Of a stretch of 64,000 bases of DNA, positions 61,847 to 64,000 are shown one piece after another. The notes beneath the pieces are model-generated. The model ran no database searches. It saw only the letters and a program-made list of their open reading frames with translations, and was not told the DNA's origin. The stretch comes from Austwickia sp. GTDB taxonomy: Bacteria > Actinomycetota > Actinomycetes > Actinomycetales > Dermatophilaceae. A program made the translations under genes and the position numbers. Numbering within the stretch: position 1 is the stretch's first letter; each line of letters begins with the position of its first letter. The stretch spans positions 3,038,001 through 3,102,000 of the forward strand of contig CP064985.1 in NCBI GenBank assembly GCA_016699675.1, written 5' to 3'.

Positions 61847-62671
61847 ATGACGGAAAAGACGTGGTGGGAGACGTCGTACGAGCACCTGCGCGTGGAGCGA
61901 CGAGTGAGCGCGGAGCGGCACATCGCCGTGCTGACGCTCGACCAACCGGACAAGCGCAACGCGATGAGCGATGAGATGACCGCGTCGTGGGCGCGGGCGG
62001 CGGCGTTGCTGGGGGCGGACCCGCTGCTGGCCGCCGTGGTCGTGACCGGCTCCGGGAGCGCGTTCTGCGCCGGGGGCGACCTGTCCTGGATCGCGAGCGA
62101 GCCCGACGCCACGGTCAACGATCTGCGCCTGCGGATGCTGCGGTTCTATCGCACCTGGCTGTCGGTGCCGGCCCTGGAGGTCCCGACGATCGCCGCGATC
62201 AACGGCGCCGCGATCGGGGCCGGGCTGGCCGTCGCCCTGGCCTGCGACATTCGCTATGTCGCCGGCGGCGCGAAGGTGGGCGTGCCGTTCACGGCGCTCG
62301 GGCTGCACCCGGGGATGGCCACCACCTGGTCGTTGCCGCAGGTCGCCGGGCTCGCGGTCGCGCGGGACCTGCTGCTCACGGGCCGGATCGTCGACGGCGA
62401 GGAGGCGGTGCGCCTCGGCTTGGCCGCCCGGGCCCTGCCCGCCGAGGAGGTGCTGCCGGCGGCGCTGGAGGCCGCGGACCGGATCGCCGCGGCCGCGCCC
62501 GTCGCCACCCGGCTCACGCTGCGGGCGCTACGCGACGGGGGGCACTCCTCTTTCGCCGACGCGCTCGAGTGGGAGGGCCTGGCCCAGGCCGTCACCATGG
62601 CGACCGCGGATCTCCAGGAGGGCATCGCGGCGGCGGGCGAGCGTCGGGCGCCGACGTTCCGGGGTCGCTGA
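61847..62671 (+). CDS. enoyl-CoA hydratase/isomerase family protein
   Basis: The 274-residue crotonase-fold protein has LDQPDKRNAMSDEM, the oxyanion-hole segments GSAFCAGGDLSWIAS and NGAAIGAGLAVALACDIRY, and LGLHPGMATTWSLPQ where catalytic Glu residues usually lie. The usual Glu at the second position seems replaced (LHPGM), so hydratase activity is uncertain and isomerase or other crotonase chemistry is possible. The next gene starts 3 nt after its stop, so they form an operon. Confidence 0.88.
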   Translation: MTEKTWWETSYEHLRVERRVSAERHIAVLTLDQPDKRNAMSDEMTASWARAAALLGADPLLAAVVVTGSGSAFCAGGDLSWIASEPDATVNDLRLRMLRFYRTWLSVPALEVPTIAAINGAAIGAGLAVALACDIRYVAGGAKVGVPFTALGLHPGMATTWSLPQVAGLAVARDLLLTGRIVDGEEAVRLGLAARALPAEEVLPAALEAADRIAAAAPVATRLTLRALRDGGHSSFADALEWEGLAQAVTMATADLQEGIAAAGERRAPTFRGR

Positions 62672-62674
62672 GGC

Positions 62675-63376
62675 GTGTCGCGGCAGGGCTCGGAGGAATC
62701 CCGGGACGGGACGGGCGGGTCGACCGGGGCAGGAGGGTACGGCGGGGGCGGGCCCGACCTCCCGGTGGTGGTGAAGCGGTCCGCCCGGCGACGGCGTACC
62801 GTGTCCGCCCGGCTCGACGCCGGCACCCTCGTCGTCAACGTCCCCGCCTGGTTCACCCCCGCGCAGGAGCGCGAGTGGGTCGAGAAGATGCGAGCCCGGA
62901 TGCTGAGCCGCGGCACGGGGGCCCGCGCCTCCGACGCGACGCTGGCGAGGCGGGCGCGGGAGCTGTCCCAGGAGTACCTCGGCGGGCGCGCGGCGCCGGT
63001 GTCCGTCCGGTGGGTCGACAACCAGAACACGCGCTGGGGTTCGGCGACCCCGGCGCACGGCACGATCCGCATCAGCCGAAGCGTGGCGGGCATGCCCGCG
63101 TATGTCCGCGATTACGTCCTGCTGCACGAGCTCGCCCACCTGATCGAGCCGGGGCACACGCCGCGGTTCTGGGGCCTGCTTGCCGCGTACCCGCACTTGG
63201 AGCGGGCCCGCGGCTACCTCGCGGGGTACGCCGCCGGGCGCGGTCTCCGCGGCACCGAGGGAGGCGACGAGGGCGGGGATGACGATGCCGATGCCGACGC
63301 ATTCGATGCCGACGGCGTCGATGCCGACGGGGACGGCGGGGACGGCCGGGCGGGGGAGGTCACCACAGAATCGTGA
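62675..63376 (+). CDS. YgjP-like (DUF45) metallopeptidase
   Basis: The 233-residue protein has the zinc motif LLHELAHLIEPGH with the third ligand in HTPRFWGLL, and NQNTRWGSATPAHGTIRIS typical of the YgjP/SprT-like DUF45 family. The N-terminal 30 residues are Gly-rich; the last 45 are a highly acidic Asp/Gly/Ala tail. The substrate is unknown. It starts with GTG, 3 nt after the preceding stop. Confidence 0.88.
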   Translation: MSRQGSEESRDGTGGSTGAGGYGGGGPDLPVVVKRSARRRRTVSARLDAGTLVVNVPAWFTPAQEREWVEKMRARMLSRGTGARASDATLARRARELSQEYLGGRAAPVSVRWVDNQNTRWGSATPAHGTIRISRSVAGMPAYVRDYVLLHELAHLIEPGHTPRFWGLLAAYPHLERARGYLAGYAAGRGLRGTEGGDEGGDDDADADAFDADGVDADGDGGDGRAGEVTTES

Positions 63377-64000
63377 TCAGCGCGATGGCGGCGGAGAAAG
63401 CGATCTCGCCCAACCCGACGTACAGGGGTTTGACCCGCCGCCCGGCCATGACCTTCGCGCGGGCCGTGAGCAACACGAAGAGCACCACGAGGCCGACCTG
63501 GGTCCAGGGGCCGACGGGAATGCCGAACACCCCCGCCAGCGCCCAGAACACCGCCCAGCCGGCGTGGTACGTCACGGACGCCCGGTGATAGCGGGGGTTG
63601 GTCCGCTCCCGGATCACCGTCTTGACGTAGAGGGCGGTCCCGAAGAAATACGCGAACAGGGCGACGATCACCCACACCATCACGCGCCACTCCGCGAAGG
63701 CGGCGAGCGTGGCCAGCCCGCGACGCGCTGGGCCCGCCTGGAACATGACGCCGGCGAACAGGCACGCGGCCAGGATCGTCGTGGCGTCGTTGAGGAGGGA
63801 TCGTTCGCGGCGGCGCCAGGTGAGGTAGCCGGTCAGCAGGCCGAGCGGCAGGTACGCCGAGAGCCACATCAGCAGCGCCGGGTGGACCAGGACCGCGACC
63901 AGCCCGAGGGCGGCGGCGACGCCGGCGTACGTCGTGATCGGCCGCAGATACCGCCGCCGAGCCCGGGCCCGCACGGCCAGGGAGGCGGCGTTCGCCGCAC
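63360..64000 (-). CDS. YwiC-like membrane protein, 5' end outside the window
   Basis: At least 213 residues with five or six helices are visible. The signature NPRYHRASVTYHAGWAVF, with EWRVMVWVIVALFAYFFG before it, fits the YwiC-like family. The frame is open through the window edge; the family's N-terminal part (usually NQHGAWAML) is missing, so the gene begins beyond 64000 and the GTG at 63974 is internal. It overlaps the metallopeptidase gene by 17 bp. Function is unknown. Confidence 0.75.
   Translation of the reverse strand, partial: AANAASLAVRARARRRYLRPITTYAGVAAALGLVAVLVHPALLMWLSAYLPLGLLTGYLTWRRRERSLLNDATTILAACLFAGVMFQAGPARRGLATLAAFAEWRVMVWVIVALFAYFFGTALYVKTVIRERTNPRYHRASVTYHAGWAVFWALAGVFGIPVGPWTQVGLVVLFVLLTARAKVMAGRRVKPLYVGLGEIAFSAAIALITILW

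Overview
The window is about 72% G+C, with actinobacterial marker genes (WhiB7, mycoredoxin, an AdnAB pair, UvrD2, MoeZ, DUF3107 and DUF5679 proteins). It looks like chromosome of an actinobacterium, probably of the Micrococcales; the genus cannot be read from the sequence. Many genes carry a TANNNT box only 6-7 nt before a start codon that lacks a ribosome binding site, which fits abundant leaderless transcription.

Layout. 1-6.4 kb: two small membrane proteins, a general-stress-type protein, a SigE-family ECF sigma factor with a probable anti-sigma partner, and an Xaa-Pro aminopeptidase. 6.6-16.1 kb: an insertion-sequence pile-up. An IS1380-family element (6657-11306) is interrupted by an IS3-family element (7046-10030), which is itself interrupted by a second IS1380-family element (7515-9202). 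A third, apparently intact IS1380-family element (11311-12994) lies against the outer one. Next come a secreted repeat protein whose stop codon is the insertion target, and another IS3-family element (14826-16138). 16.4-18.2 kb: a thrE-type exporter gene with a one-base frameshift.

18.3-29.0 kb: a catabolic cluster. It encodes a class V aminotransferase, a hydantoinase-type cyclic amidohydrolase, an IclR regulator, a urocanate-hydratase homologue with two lesions, a DUF917 protein, an N-carbamoyl-amino-acid hydrolase and a frameshifted MFS carrier, followed by a convergent DASS carrier. The enzyme set matches the steps known for turning thiourocanate (from ergothioneine) into glutamate: hydration, desulfuration of a thiohydantoin propionate, ring opening of hydantoin-5-propionate and decarbamoylation. 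This is the most interesting system in the window.

29.2-38.9 kb: housekeeping metabolism (PEP carboxylase, dihydrolipoyl dehydrogenase, DMT exporter, MaoC hydratase, methyltransferase, PHP phosphoesterase, MarC, RecB-like nuclease). 39.1-61.4 kb: a block whose gene order resembles the Mycobacterium tuberculosis Rv3211-Rv3196 region: DEAD-box helicase, DUF3107, TetR, moeZ, adnA-adnB, nudC, mycoredoxin, uvrD2, whiB7, ABC1 kinase and a cyclodehydratase-like protein. It is centred on DNA repair and on redox and antibiotic stress. The whiB7 promoter and leader look autoregulated and attenuated. 61.5-64 kb: DUF5679, an enoyl-CoA hydratase-like protein, a YgjP-type metallopeptidase and the start of a YwiC-like membrane protein that runs off the window.
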